DNA of 64,000 nt from Campylobacterota bacterium. Lineage in GTDB: Bacteria; Campylobacterota; Campylobacteria; Campylobacterales; Sulfurimonadaceae. The position numbers were made by a program, and so were the translations under genes. The notes beneath the pieces are model-generated. The model was not told where the DNA came from, did no database searches, and worked only from the letters and a program-made list of their open reading frames with translations. The stretch lies in assembly GCA_040752835.1 (NCBI GenBank), contig JBFMGG010000008.1, forward strand, positions 1 through 64,000, written 5' to 3'. Of the stretch, positions 1-7,938 are shown one piece after another (within the stretch, counting starts at the first letter, position 1; each line of letters begins with the position of its first letter).

Positions 1-1
1 T

Positions 2-79
2 GAGGTTATCAATTATGGTGTGTCAATCGATAAGCTGGCTCAGATGCTAGAGTCTGGACAGATGAGATTTGACGTTTAA
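2..79 (+). CDS. 3' end of an unidentified AT-rich gene, cut by the left edge
   Basis: An open frame enters from the left edge and ends at a TAA at 77-79, giving a C-terminus that reads VINYGVSIDKLAQMLESGQM then RFDV. The visible 25 residues do not identify a family; they could form a terminal helix. The codons are much more AT-rich than those of the pilus genes beside it, and the gene converges on the shortened mshE-like gene. I infer possible recent acquisition or a rearrangement junction, but with only 78 bases the reading frame itself is not certain. Confidence 0.35.
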   Translation, partial: EVINYGVSIDKLAQMLESGQMRFDV

Positions 80-114
80 GTTTCAGAGGGTCAAAAATGG
101 AAATCAACCACTTT

Positions 115-1527
115 TTAAAGAGACCCGATTTTTTTGAAGAGGCTTTTGTGCGGTTTGACCTCGGTTTTGCATTCGGGGCAGATCCGTCTCACCAGCCGCT
201 GTGCGACGATCCCGATCAGCGAATCGGCGATGAGATAGGGCTGAAGTCCCATCTGGACCATCCTCCCGATGGCACTGGGGGCGTCGTTGGTGTGGAGGGT
301 CGATAAAACCAGGTGTCCCGTCAGGGAGGCCTGTGCCGCGGAGTTGAGCGTTTCGAAATCGCGGATTTCCCCGATCAGGATGATGTCGGGGTCCTGGCGC
401 AGAAATGATTTGAGCGCTTCGTTGAACCCGAAACCGATCCGGTCGTTCACCTGCACCTGCTGGACGAGGGGCAGCTGGTATTCGATCGGGTCTTCGATCG
501 TGAGCACTTTGTTTTCGATGCTTTTGATCTCATTGAGTGCGGCGTAGAGGGTCGTCGTTTTTCCGCTCCCGGTGGGACCGGTGATGAGGACGATCCCATA
601 AGGGGAGCGGATCATTTCATTGAATCGCTCGAGGTTTTTGTTTTCGAAGCCGAGTTCGTGGAGGTTGAGGAGGATCTTTTGCTGATCGAGGATCCGCATC
701 ACGATCGATTCGCCGAACAGGGTCGGGGTGGTCGAGAGGCGGAAATCGTATTTGTTGACGCCGATTTCGAGGCTGAAACGGCCGTCCTGGGCCTTTCGGC
801 GTTCGGAGATGTCGAGATTTCCGAGCAGTTTGATCCGCGACGTGAGTGCGGTGTAGATTTCGAGGTCGAATACGAACGTCTCCTGCAAAATCCCGTCCAC
901 CCGGGTGCGTACCGACATCCCCTGGGCATCGGGTTCGACGTGCAGATCGCTGGCGCGGCGGAGAATCCCGTCTTTGATGATGAGCAGTATCAGCTGCATG
1001 ACGGCGCTCGATTCGGCATTGGCCGCCTTGAGCCCTTCATTATTGATTTCGCGCTTGATCTCCTGGGCGATGGTCTGGGTTTTTTTGACGATCTCGAGGC
1101 GCTGGAAAATGTGTTTGATGTCGGTGCTGAACGCAAGAAAGATTTTGAGCGGCTTGGTCGCAATGTTGCGTTCGAGCGCATCGAGCCCTTCGTAGTTGAA
1201 CGGGTCGGAGGTGGCGACGTAGACGTAGTCTTCGTCCTCTTTAAACGGGATCGCTTCGGCGCCGACGAGCAGCGGAAGGGGAAAACGCTCAAGGGCGTGG
1301 AGGTCGATTTTCTGGCCGTAAAGGTCGACAAACTCGATATTGAGTTGTTTGGAGAGGATGACGGCGATCTCTTTTTGGGTGATGAATCCCTCTTCGATGA
1401 GGATTTCCCCGAGCTTTTTGAGGAAGCGGGACTCTTTTTGTTTTTCCAGTGCCTGGTTCAGCTGGGCCGGGGTGATGAGATCTTTTTCGATCAGCAGGTC
1501 GCCGAGGTGTATTTGCGGGCGTATCAT
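115..1527 (-). CDS. mshE: MshE/GspE-type pilus assembly ATPase, C-terminally shortened
   Basis: Cytoplasmic ATPase that would power pilus extension. The N-terminus (residues 7-61) carries two back-to-back 24-residue MshEN-type motifs (HLG..LL...LIT and KLG..LI...FIT, each ending KQ). Then come the Asp box ASDLHVEPD (192-200), Walker A GPTGSGKT (317-324), Walker B DIILIGEIRD (381-390) and His box STLHTNDA (409-416). The frame stops at residue 470, just after the first zinc Cys pair CPEC (450-453); relatives run about 100 residues further, with a second CxxC and the C-terminal subdomain. ATG at 1527 lies 1 bp after the stop of the upstream gene. Last gene of the pilus operon in this window. Whether the short form still works is unknown. 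Confidence 0.9.
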   Translation of the reverse strand: MIRPQIHLGDLLIEKDLITPAQLNQALEKQKESRFLKKLGEILIEEGFITQKEIAVILSKQLNIEFVDLYGQKIDLHALERFPLPLLVGAEAIPFKEDEDYVYVATSDPFNYEGLDALERNIATKPLKIFLAFSTDIKHIFQRLEIVKKTQTIAQEIKREINNEGLKAANAESSAVMQLILLIIKDGILRRASDLHVEPDAQGMSVRTRVDGILQETFVFDLEIYTALTSRIKLLGNLDISERRKAQDGRFSLEIGVNKYDFRLSTTPTLFGESIVMRILDQQKILLNLHELGFENKNLERFNEMIRSPYGIVLITGPTGSGKTTTLYAALNEIKSIENKVLTIEDPIEYQLPLVQQVQVNDRIGFGFNEALKSFLRQDPDIILIGEIRDFETLNSAAQASLTGHLVLSTLHTNDAPSAIGRMVQMGLQPYLIADSLIGIVAQRLVRRICPECKTEVKPHKSLFKKIGSL

Positions 1528-1528
1528 C

Positions 1529-2284
1529 TCATCTCCATGTCCGGATCAGGTCGGCGGCCGCTTTGGAATTTTTGTAGTTCAGGTAGAGCTCCAGGATGCC
1601 GATCGCTTCGGCCGTGCGCCCCTGGGCGTGCATCGCCCGCGCGTAGAGCAGCCACGACTCTTCCCCCTCGCGGTTGATGCGGTTGGCTTTTTTGGCCCAG
1701 ATCGCGGCGTCGATGTAGTTCTCTTTGGCATAAAAATCGCGGGCGGCGGCCATCGCGGTTTCGTATTTGGGATTGTTGTAATAGGCGTCTACCGGATTGA
1801 GGGCGCTTTGGGTGTTGACCTGGAACAGCGTGCTGGGCGGAGAGGGGATCGCGGGGACCGTGTTGTCGCGGGGCTGCGAGGGTGCTTCGGGCATCTCGGG
1901 CAAAGCCTGGGGGGATACGGGCTCGCCTGCGGCCGAGGGTTTTGGCGGGAGGGGTGCCGCGGCCGGGGTCTTGGGCGGATATTTGGATGCCCGCCCTTGG
2001 CCGCCTTTGGACGGTTCTTGGTGCGTGAAGGGAGCGGTTTCGTTGAGCTCGTCGACCGCGGGGAGGACGTTTTGAGCAATCGGCGCGGGAATGGGCGGCG
2101 GCGCTTTTGTCGGGGAACCCGCATGCGAGGGGGGCGGCGTTTGGGGGGCGAACCATACCCGATACGCCGAAATTCCGGCAATGAGAAACAGCAGTATCCC
2201 CGTCACGATCAGCGAGATGCGGATCATACGGCGGCGTCTTGAGGCCTGGCAGCGGGCGACGAGCTGATCGAAATTCTCAATCAT
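1529..2284 (-). CDS. MshN-like membrane-anchored TPR protein
   Basis: 251 residues. A short basic cytoplasmic tail (SRRRRMIR) leads into one transmembrane helix (about 21-42), then a long Pro/Ala-rich linker, then a C-terminal helical region (about 165-251) with TPR-like spacing (ARDFYAKENYIDAAIWAKKA, then a repeat with ARAMHAQGRTAEAIGILELY). This order of parts and its place between the MshM-type ATPase and the MshE ATPase match MshN of MSHA pilus operons, which is thought to act in pilus assembly at the inner membrane. Its start overlaps the end of the preceding gene by 8 bp. Function is assigned from architecture and neighbours, since linker sequences of this type diverge fast. Confidence 0.75.
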   Translation of the reverse strand: MIENFDQLVARCQASRRRRMIRISLIVTGILLFLIAGISAYRVWFAPQTPPPSHAGSPTKAPPPIPAPIAQNVLPAVDELNETAPFTHQEPSKGGQGRASKYPPKTPAAAPLPPKPSAAGEPVSPQALPEMPEAPSQPRDNTVPAIPSPPSTLFQVNTQSALNPVDAYYNNPKYETAMAAARDFYAKENYIDAAIWAKKANRINREGEESWLLYARAMHAQGRTAEAIGILELYLNYKNSKAAADLIRTWR

Positions 2285-3068
2285 GGATCAGCTCCGCGCT
2301 CATCGCCGCCATCGTGATCGTACACGACGAGGGACGGAGGTATTTCGTTTTCCGGTGGGCGTTGGTGTAGTGCAGCAGATGGAAAAAATGGTAAAAGAGC
2401 TTTTTGAAATTCCGGAAGTTGCCGCCGCTGATGCGGTGTGCTTTTTTGATCAGGGCCGGGGAGAGCTCGTCGATGTCGGCATAGCCGATCCGCAGCAGCT
2501 CCCGGTAGAGGTAGTTTTTGCATTCATTGGGGGTGAGACAGGAGAGTTCGACGACCCGGTGGGGGCGGCTTTTGAAATGGGGGGCCTGCAAGATCGCCTC
2601 CCCCTCTTTTTTGTGCATGGCCAACAGAAACCAGAACGCCTGTGAATCACTGAGCATCCGGACGAACTCACGCATTTCGACGCTGAGCAGCTGCGCTTCG
2701 TCGATCATGACGACGTGGTCCGTGCCGCGATAGAGCTCCGTCGCCTGCACCCGCAGCCGTTCGATGTCTTCCCCTTCGGCGACGACCCCCTTGTGGCGGA
2801 TGAGCTGGTAGAGAAAACTCAAAGGGGTGATAAAAGGGGTCTCGATCAGGATGACGTGGCGTTTCTCGTACCAGCGGTCGTAGAGGAGGTTGAGGAGAAA
2901 GGTTTTGCCGCTGCCGGGCTCCCCGATGAGGTAAACGGGCTGCGGGAATTTTTCGTCGAGGCAGGTAGCGATTTTATCGATCGCCGAGAGGGCGCTTTGC
3001 ATTTCGAAATAGTCCTGCGTATTCCGCCGCTCTTCGAACCGTTCCGCCGCTTTGAGCCAGGTCGTCAT
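2277..3068 (-). CDS. mshM: MshM/ExeA-like AAA+ ATPase
   Basis: P-loop ATPase of the ExeA/MshM group, which work with secretins and pilus assembly at the cell envelope. Walker A GEPGSGKT lies near residues 49-56 and Walker B reads HVVMIDEAQ. The C-terminal half has the helical lid seen in this group (SGGNFRNFKKLFYHF). I chose the ATG at 3068 (MTTWLKAAERF), which sits 1 bp after the secretin stop, over a start at 3095 that would run 27 bp into the secretin gene. There is no transmembrane segment and no peptidoglycan-binding domain, so it resembles MshM more than full-length ExeA. Confidence 0.8.
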   Translation of the reverse strand: MTTWLKAAERFEERRNTQDYFEMQSALSAIDKIATCLDEKFPQPVYLIGEPGSGKTFLLNLLYDRWYEKRHVILIETPFITPLSFLYQLIRHKGVVAEGEDIERLRVQATELYRGTDHVVMIDEAQLLSVEMREFVRMLSDSQAFWFLLAMHKKEGEAILQAPHFKSRPHRVVELSCLTPNECKNYLYRELLRIGYADIDELSPALIKKAHRISGGNFRNFKKLFYHFFHLLHYTNAHRKTKYLRPSSCTITMAAMSAELIHD

Positions 3069-3069
3069 G

Positions 3070-4581
3070 TCAGTCAAACCGTTTGAGCACCGCATCGTCG
3101 ATCGTGGGAAGGGTGTCTTCCTTGATCAGCGTCGGGGTAATCAGGATGAAAAGTTCGCTTTTGCGCACCGTGTCGGTGGTGTTGTGGAACAGCCGACCGA
3201 AGAGGGGAATATCCCCGACCAGCGGCACTTTGGTGTCGTTTTTATCGATTTTTTTCTCGATAAGCCCGCCGATGAGGACTTTTTGGGAGTCTTTGACCTT
3301 GACGATCGACGTCATCTGTTTGACGCGGGTATCGGGAGGCATCGCCCGCTCGGTCTGGGTGGTCGAAGAGGAGGACCCCCCGTTGCCGGAGAGCTCCGAG
3401 TCGTCGATCAGTTCGCTGGTAATCGGGTTGATCCGCATGATGATGTAACCCTCTTCGGTCACTTCGGGGATGATGTTGAGCGTCAGCCCCACGAAGACCG
3501 ATCCGAGGGTGTTCGTCGTCGTCGTCGGGGTCGAAGTGGTGCCGATGATGCTGCCGTTTTGGTAGAGGTAGCTCAGCTGCTGTCCGACGTTGATGACGGC
3601 GGGCTGATTGTTGAGGGTGAGCACTTTGGGGTTCGAGAGGACTTCGACGTCCCCGTAGGTTTTGAGAAAATCGATCAGCCCGGCCGGGTTGAAATCGATA
3701 CCGAATTTGTAAACCGGGTTGGCGACCCCGGTGTTGTTGAAGCTGTTCGAATAGGTACCGTTCAGTGCGAGGCTGAAGTTGCTCCAGTTTACCCCCACCG
3801 AACTGTAGTCGTTGTACGTGAGTTCGATGAGGTGCGCTTCGAGCATCACCTGCGCGTGCATCCGGGATTCGAGTTTGTCGAGATAGCGTTTGACCTCCGC
3901 CAGCTGGCGTTTGGTCGCGGTGACGCTGACGACCGCGGCGTCGCGGTTAACCATCGTTTTGTGGAGGGCTTCGTTGTAGGCGTCGTCGACCTGGAGGATT
4001 TGCTGGATGTGCTCTTTGAGCTGATCCCAGAAGGTAAACGTCGAAATTGCGCGGACCTTGGTATAGTCGGTGTTGGACCCGCTGCTGAGGTTTCCCGATC
4101 CCGATACGTTGTTCCCGGTTCCCGCAACATTTCCGGTCGTACCGTAGCCCCCCGAAGAGGTTCCGGCGTTGGTTCCCGGCCCCACGGTGATCGATTTGGT
4201 CGATTCGGTCACCAGCTCAGACATGTTGATGTAATCGACGTTGAAGTTGACCGTTTTGGTGTAGGAGACCCTCACGACCCCGCGTTGGGCGTCGTAGGTG
4301 TGAAAAAGGTTGTGTTCGTCGAAGATGAACGCAAAGAGTTCGGGGACGCTGTAGTCTTGGATATTGACCATGTCCAGCGGCTGCATCAGCTTTTCGCGGG
4401 CGAGGTTGTCCTCGAACACGACGCTGATGTTGCAGGTCTGCGCCACGTCGCGCACGAGATCGAGCAGGGTAAGCCCGCTTCCGCGGTTTTGGTAGGCGTT
4501 GAGGCTGAACCGTTTGTTGTCGCACTCCTGAGCCCCGAACAGGGCCGAAACAAAGATCAGCGTCAGGAAAAATATTCTCAC
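3070..4581 (-). CDS. mshL: MshL-type outer-membrane secretin
   Basis: Secretin that forms the outer-membrane gate for the pilus. GTG at 4579-4581 gives a 503-residue product with a signal peptide (VRIFFLTLIFVSALFGAQ) and overlaps the upstream stop as GTGA; the longer open frame back to 4722 lies inside that gene and is spurious. An N-domain (LTLLDLVRDVAQTCNISVVF) precedes a Gly/Ser/Thr-rich stretch at about residues 120-165. The C-terminal secretin domain has VGLTLNIIPEVTEEGYIIM, the loop region with Ser/Gly runs, and VPLVGDIPLFGRLF followed by ELFILITPTLI. No C-terminal pilotin-binding extension is apparent. Confidence 0.9.
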   Translation of the reverse strand: MRIFFLTLIFVSALFGAQECDNKRFSLNAYQNRGSGLTLLDLVRDVAQTCNISVVFEDNLAREKLMQPLDMVNIQDYSVPELFAFIFDEHNLFHTYDAQRGVVRVSYTKTVNFNVDYINMSELVTESTKSITVGPGTNAGTSSGGYGTTGNVAGTGNNVSGSGNLSSGSNTDYTKVRAISTFTFWDQLKEHIQQILQVDDAYNEALHKTMVNRDAAVVSVTATKRQLAEVKRYLDKLESRMHAQVMLEAHLIELTYNDYSSVGVNWSNFSLALNGTYSNSFNNTGVANPVYKFGIDFNPAGLIDFLKTYGDVEVLSNPKVLTLNNQPAVINVGQQLSYLYQNGSIIGTTSTPTTTTNTLGSVFVGLTLNIIPEVTEEGYIIMRINPITSELIDDSELSGNGGSSSSTTQTERAMPPDTRVKQMTSIVKVKDSQKVLIGGLIEKKIDKNDTKVPLVGDIPLFGRLFHNTTDTVRKSELFILITPTLIKEDTLPTIDDAVLKRFD

Positions 4582-4937
4582 GGAAGATCCTTGGCCCGAA
4601 GGACCGGGCGGGTAGCGCCGACGCCGAAGACGACGAGGCGGTTCCCTTCCCTGAGGCCGACGAAACGGTTTTGGATGTAGGCCACTTCCCGGTCGTTGAC
4701 CTTGTCGCCGACGCGGTACCATGCCCCGTTGATAAACGCTTTGTCGTTCATTACCGCGCTCACCAGCGTCACCGTCGCAGGCTGCGGTGCGGCGAGCATC
4801 GGCGGAGGGGGGAGCAATGCGGATGAGGGATTCGCATTTTTAGGGCGGGCCGCTTTGCGGAATGGGTCATACATCTGCGCGTCCAGTGCGGTTGAAACGA
4901 TCAGGCAGGCAATTATCCATGCGGTCATTCTCCTCAT
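4578..4937 (-). CDS. MshK/PilP-like small pilus assembly protein
   Basis: 119 residues with a hydrophobic N-terminal segment (MTAWIIACLIVSTALDA), a Pro-rich linker (LLPPPPMLAAP), and a small beta-type domain (INGAWYRVGDKV, then VVFGVGA). This is the layout of MshK/PilP-type proteins, which link the inner-membrane complex to the secretin. It overlaps the MshJ-like gene upstream by ATGA (4934-4937) and the secretin downstream by GTGA. Identification rests on size, layout and operon position rather than on a diagnostic motif. Confidence 0.65.
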   Translation of the reverse strand: MRRMTAWIIACLIVSTALDAQMYDPFRKAARPKNANPSSALLPPPPMLAAPQPATVTLVSAVMNDKAFINGAWYRVGDKVNDREVAYIQNRFVGLREGNRLVVFGVGATRPVLRAKDLP

Positions 4938-5563
4938 ATTTCGATCCCCATGTAGAGGATGACGGCGGTAAAACGCGGGTTCTTCTCGCCGGCGCGTATG
5001 TGGACGCTTTTGACCTGAACCAGCGTGTTTTGCGCTTCGGCAAACGACAAAAACTCCGCGACGGCGGGGAACCTTCCGTTCCCGGTAACCGTCAGTTGCT
5101 TGAGTTGTTTGACTTTTCCGTAGAACACTTTGTCGGTATCGACCGATTCCATCGTCTCGATTTCGAGGCCGAGCTTCAGGGAACGTTCCAGTAGAATATC
5201 CAGCATTTTAGCATAGCGGCGGTTGTCGAACAATAGCCCCTGCGAATCGGACATCTGTTCGAGCAGGGCGATTTTGTTTTGGCGAAGCCGTTCGAGTTCG
5301 TCGTTTTTCTGAGCCAATTCATGATTGACGCGGGCGATTTTTTCCCGGTAAGCCGCGGGAGAATTGCGTTCGACCGTTGTTTCGAGCTCTGCGGTTCGGT
5401 CTTTAAGTGCGGAGAGTTTGTCCAGGGTGTCGGAGATGAAAAACATCCAGCTCATCATCAGGATCCCCGCGCTGATGATGGCGTAAATGAGCCGCCGTTT
5501 GAACGGCTCGTAGGCTTCGAGCTGGCCGTCGAGGATCTCGAGACGGTAGTCCATGCGACTCAT
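4934..5563 (-). CDS. MshJ/PilO-like inner-membrane protein
   Basis: 209 residues: cytoplasmic N-terminus (about 1-24), one transmembrane helix (about 25-44, LIYAIISAGILMMSWMFF), a coiled coil (about 50-100, [24 protein letters not shown]), and a C-terminal ferredoxin-like domain (LKQLTVTGNGRFPAVAEFLS). That order is typical of PilO/MshJ, part of the inner-membrane alignment complex with PilN and PilP. Start overlaps the upstream gene as ATGA at 5560-5563. Confidence 0.75.
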   Translation of the reverse strand: MSRMDYRLEILDGQLEAYEPFKRRLIYAIISAGILMMSWMFFISDTLDKLSALKDRTAELETTVERNSPAAYREKIARVNHELAQKNDELERLRQNKIALLEQMSDSQGLLFDNRRYAKMLDILLERSLKLGLEIETMESVDTDKVFYGKVKQLKQLTVTGNGRFPAVAEFLSFAEAQNTLVQVKSVHIRAGEKNPRFTAVILYMGIEI

Positions 5564-7026
5564 CGGGTCACCTTCACGACGGCGTTATAGGTGTCGTTGT
5601 CCAGGGTGATCTCGTCGGTTTGCACGTTTTGGTATCCCAGGGCGTAGAGACCGCTCATCAGTTTGGCGATGTCGTCGCGTTTACGGTAGTCGGCGACGAC
5701 ATGCAGCGCCATCCCTTTGGAACCGTTTTGTTCCATGCTCAGCGTTCCGAGACGGTAGCGCCCCAGCTCGGACGTGACGTCGAGAAGCATTTGCTGGCGT
5801 TTGAGATGCATTTGCCCGATCAGCTCGGCGGTTTCGCGGCTGCCGCGTACCATATCGATTTCCCGGTTCAGCGCTTCGGCGTCGTGACGCGCCTTTTCGA
5901 GCTGCCGCATCCGGTCGCCGAGCGTCGATGAGAGTTCACTGCTCTGCCCTTCGATGCGTGAGAGCGTTTGGATCAGTTCCGCGTTGCGGCGGGTTTCGTC
6001 CGAAATCTGCCACGATATCGCCAACGGCGCTGCCAGGGCGACGAGTACAGACGCGGCGATGACGCTTAAGAACTTTCCGCTTTCGCGCCGGTACCACGGT
6101 GCCTGGCGTTCGAACGGGGAGAGGTTGAAAGAGGTGTTTCCCATCTGCCCTGCGAGGTGTTCGGCGCACAGCAAGTCGTGGAGAGCGTCGTCGGCGGGGT
6201 GTCCTTTGGTGATCGGAGCGATGGGGGCGCGGGTGATGCCGTAGGCCTCGAAAACGCTCTCCAGCCCCGGTATCGTATGTCCCTTGAAATCGAGATAGAT
6301 CCGGTCGATTTCGGTGAGGCCGAACAGTCCGCGCTTGTGGTTGATCGTATGGACCAGACGTTCGACGTTGCGCGAGAGGGCATCCTGGATCAGCAGGCAT
6401 TTGGCCGATTCTTCGGGGGGATAGTTATCCTCGACGACGCCCCGTTCCCAGAGAACCCTGAACAGCGTTTCACGCTCGCAGCCGCATTCCGCGGCGAGCG
6501 CGGCGAGGCTCTCCAGGCTCCGGTGGGCGATGTAATGCCCCTCTTGGTAGATGGCGGCGTAGGATTCGTTGTCGCCCAAATGGAGGAAAAGGTCGTTTTT
6601 CCCCGGCGGGGTGGTGCCGTCGTAAAACGATCCGTACACCATGATGGCGGGTACGATGAGGTCGATCGATCGGGTTTTGGCGAGGGCGGCGGAAAAATAC
6701 TCGGCTGCTTTGGCATGTGAGAGGGCAAACGCTTCGAACAGGTAGCTGTTCTCGCTCGGAAGGTCATGGCGGACGTAGGCGATCGTATATTCTTCGTTGT
6801 TCTCGAGATTTCCCTCTTCGAACATCCGGATTTCGACGAGGATTTTCTGTTCTTCCTCGCTGAGATGGTTCGGGAGTTTGAGCGTGTGGATGTTGAGCAG
6901 GGAGAGGGGGACGATAGCCCCAGAGGGGATTTTTTGAATGTCGCGGCCGTCCGGTTCGCCGAATACTCCGTCCGTGTAGGTCGATGTCGCGTCATGATCA
7001 ATGTAGAGAATCGTGTTCAGGGGCAT
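5560..7026 (-). CDS. MshI-like protein: PilM-like head fused to PilN-like tail
   Basis: 488 residues. The first 300 or so look like a divergent actin-fold PilM-type cytoplasmic domain (MPLNTILYIDHDATSTYTDG at the start; FLHLGDNESYAAIYQ; IDRIYLDFKG). A transmembrane helix follows (about 330-350, LSVIAASVLVALAAPLAI), then a coiled coil (IEGQSSELSSTLGDRMRQLE) and a PilN-like ferredoxin fold (MALHVVADYRKRDDIAKLM). In many type IV pilus systems PilM and PilN are separate; here they are one polypeptide. It should bridge the cytoplasmic ATPase to the MshJ/MshK/MshL assembly. The head domain is too divergent to be sure of nucleotide binding. Confidence 0.7.
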   Translation of the reverse strand: MPLNTILYIDHDATSTYTDGVFGEPDGRDIQKIPSGAIVPLSLLNIHTLKLPNHLSEEEQKILVEIRMFEEGNLENNEEYTIAYVRHDLPSENSYLFEAFALSHAKAAEYFSAALAKTRSIDLIVPAIMVYGSFYDGTTPPGKNDLFLHLGDNESYAAIYQEGHYIAHRSLESLAALAAECGCERETLFRVLWERGVVEDNYPPEESAKCLLIQDALSRNVERLVHTINHKRGLFGLTEIDRIYLDFKGHTIPGLESVFEAYGITRAPIAPITKGHPADDALHDLLCAEHLAGQMGNTSFNLSPFERQAPWYRRESGKFLSVIAASVLVALAAPLAISWQISDETRRNAELIQTLSRIEGQSSELSSTLGDRMRQLEKARHDAEALNREIDMVRGSRETAELIGQMHLKRQQMLLDVTSELGRYRLGTLSMEQNGSKGMALHVVADYRKRDDIAKLMSGLYALGYQNVQTDEITLDNDTYNAVVKVTR

Positions 7027-7054
7027 CGGTCCGCTTTGTTCGTAGATAATGTGC

Positions 7055-7507
7055 TCAATTATTGTACATGATTATAGCATATCCGCTTTGGGGAAAGAGA
7101 CGGATGAGGACATCGCTCTCTTGCTCATCGTCGGCGTTGTGAAACGTGATGTCGATCGGCGCGTGGATCAGGCTCTCGAGAGCGATCGAATACCCCATAT
7201 CGTGGGGGCGGCCAAGCGCGTCGAAACAGACGGTATCGCCGCGCCCCGTGTGGGTGATCGTCGAGCGGATATCGTGTGCGGAGGTGGCGTTCTCCTCGAG
7301 GCCCGCTTCGGTGAGGGTGACGCACCCTTGCGACTGCACCCCGTCGTACCCGATCGCGCGGTAGCGCGCCTCTTTGAGTTTGAGGAGGGCGTACTGGGCG
7401 TCTTCGTAGGCGTTGTTGGAGCGGTAGGTGTAAAAACCGATGCCGCTGACGATACCGATGAGGACGATGACGAAAATAAATTCCAACAGGGAAAACGCTT
7501 TTTTCAT
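7055..7507 (-). CDS. Type IV pilin-like protein (minor pseudopilin)
   Basis: 150 residues with a class III signal: MKKA followed by FSLLEFIFVIVLIGIVSGIG. Prepilin peptidase would cut after Ala4, leaving Phe1 and the conserved Glu5. The short leader and hydrophobic helix are typical of a pilin. The C-terminal domain has one pair of Cys (QSGCV.. and DTVCF). It overlaps the preceding minor pilin gene by ATGA and sits 28 bp before the MshI-like gene. Probably a minor or priming pilin; its exact homologue (MshB, C, D, O or P) cannot be told by eye. Confidence 0.8.
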   Translation of the reverse strand: MKKAFSLLEFIFVIVLIGIVSGIGFYTYRSNNAYEDAQYALLKLKEARYRAIGYDGVQSQGCVTLTEAGLEENATSAHDIRSTITHTGRGDTVCFDALGRPHDMGYSIALESLIHAPIDITFHNADDEQESDVLIRLFPQSGYAIIMYNN

Positions 7508-7938
7508 GGGCGTTGCAGACTCCTTCGTTCCAGCCGGATCGGATGGAGCACTTTGGCGCCGGAGGCGGTCGTCACGACGACCCTCATGCTGAGCATCCCG
7601 TGCGAGGGGGTATAAGTGATCGGGGTATAAGGGACGTTCGTGCAGCCTGAGCCGTCGGCGAGGTAGTAGCGTTCCACCCTCACCAGCGCGTTAAAGCGCT
7701 GATCTGGGGACGTGACGTTCAGTTCCCTCAGGCAGCCGCCGCCGCTTCGGTCAAAGGCGCTGATCCGCAGCAAGGCCGCTTCGGTCGCGCTTTGCATGAA
7801 CAGCTCGGCCTGCTCGCGGGTGTAGCTGTCGACGTAATGGTTGACGTTGATGGAGGCGTATTTGAGGGTTACCGTCACAATCCCGCCGACGAAGATGAGG
7901 ATCGTCAATGCCTGCGGCAGTCCAAACGCGCGGCGCAT
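7504..7938 (-). CDS. Atypical minor pilin without Glu5
   Basis: 144 residues starting MRRAFGLPQALTILIFVGGI. The leader and hydrophobic helix fit a pilin, but after predicted cleavage at Ala4 the fifth mature residue is Gln, not Glu, and Pro sits at position 4. Loss of Glu5 is a known feature of tip pseudopilins such as GspK. Two Cys (GGGCLREL and GSGCTNV) could pair. ATG shares one base with the upstream stop (TGATG). I infer a tip or priming subunit. Confidence 0.7.
   Translation of the reverse strand: MRRAFGLPQALTILIFVGGIVTVTLKYASINVNHYVDSYTREQAELFMQSATEAALLRISAFDRSGGGCLRELNVTSPDQRFNALVRVERYYLADGSGCTNVPYTPITYTPSHGMLSMRVVVTTASGAKVLHPIRLERRSLQRP

Noticed and set aside
3052-4680. 542-codon open frame on the plus strand opposite the secretin gene
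   Set aside because: The minus-strand secretin has signal peptide and secretin motifs; the plus frame is rich in D, V, R and F from antisense codon bias.
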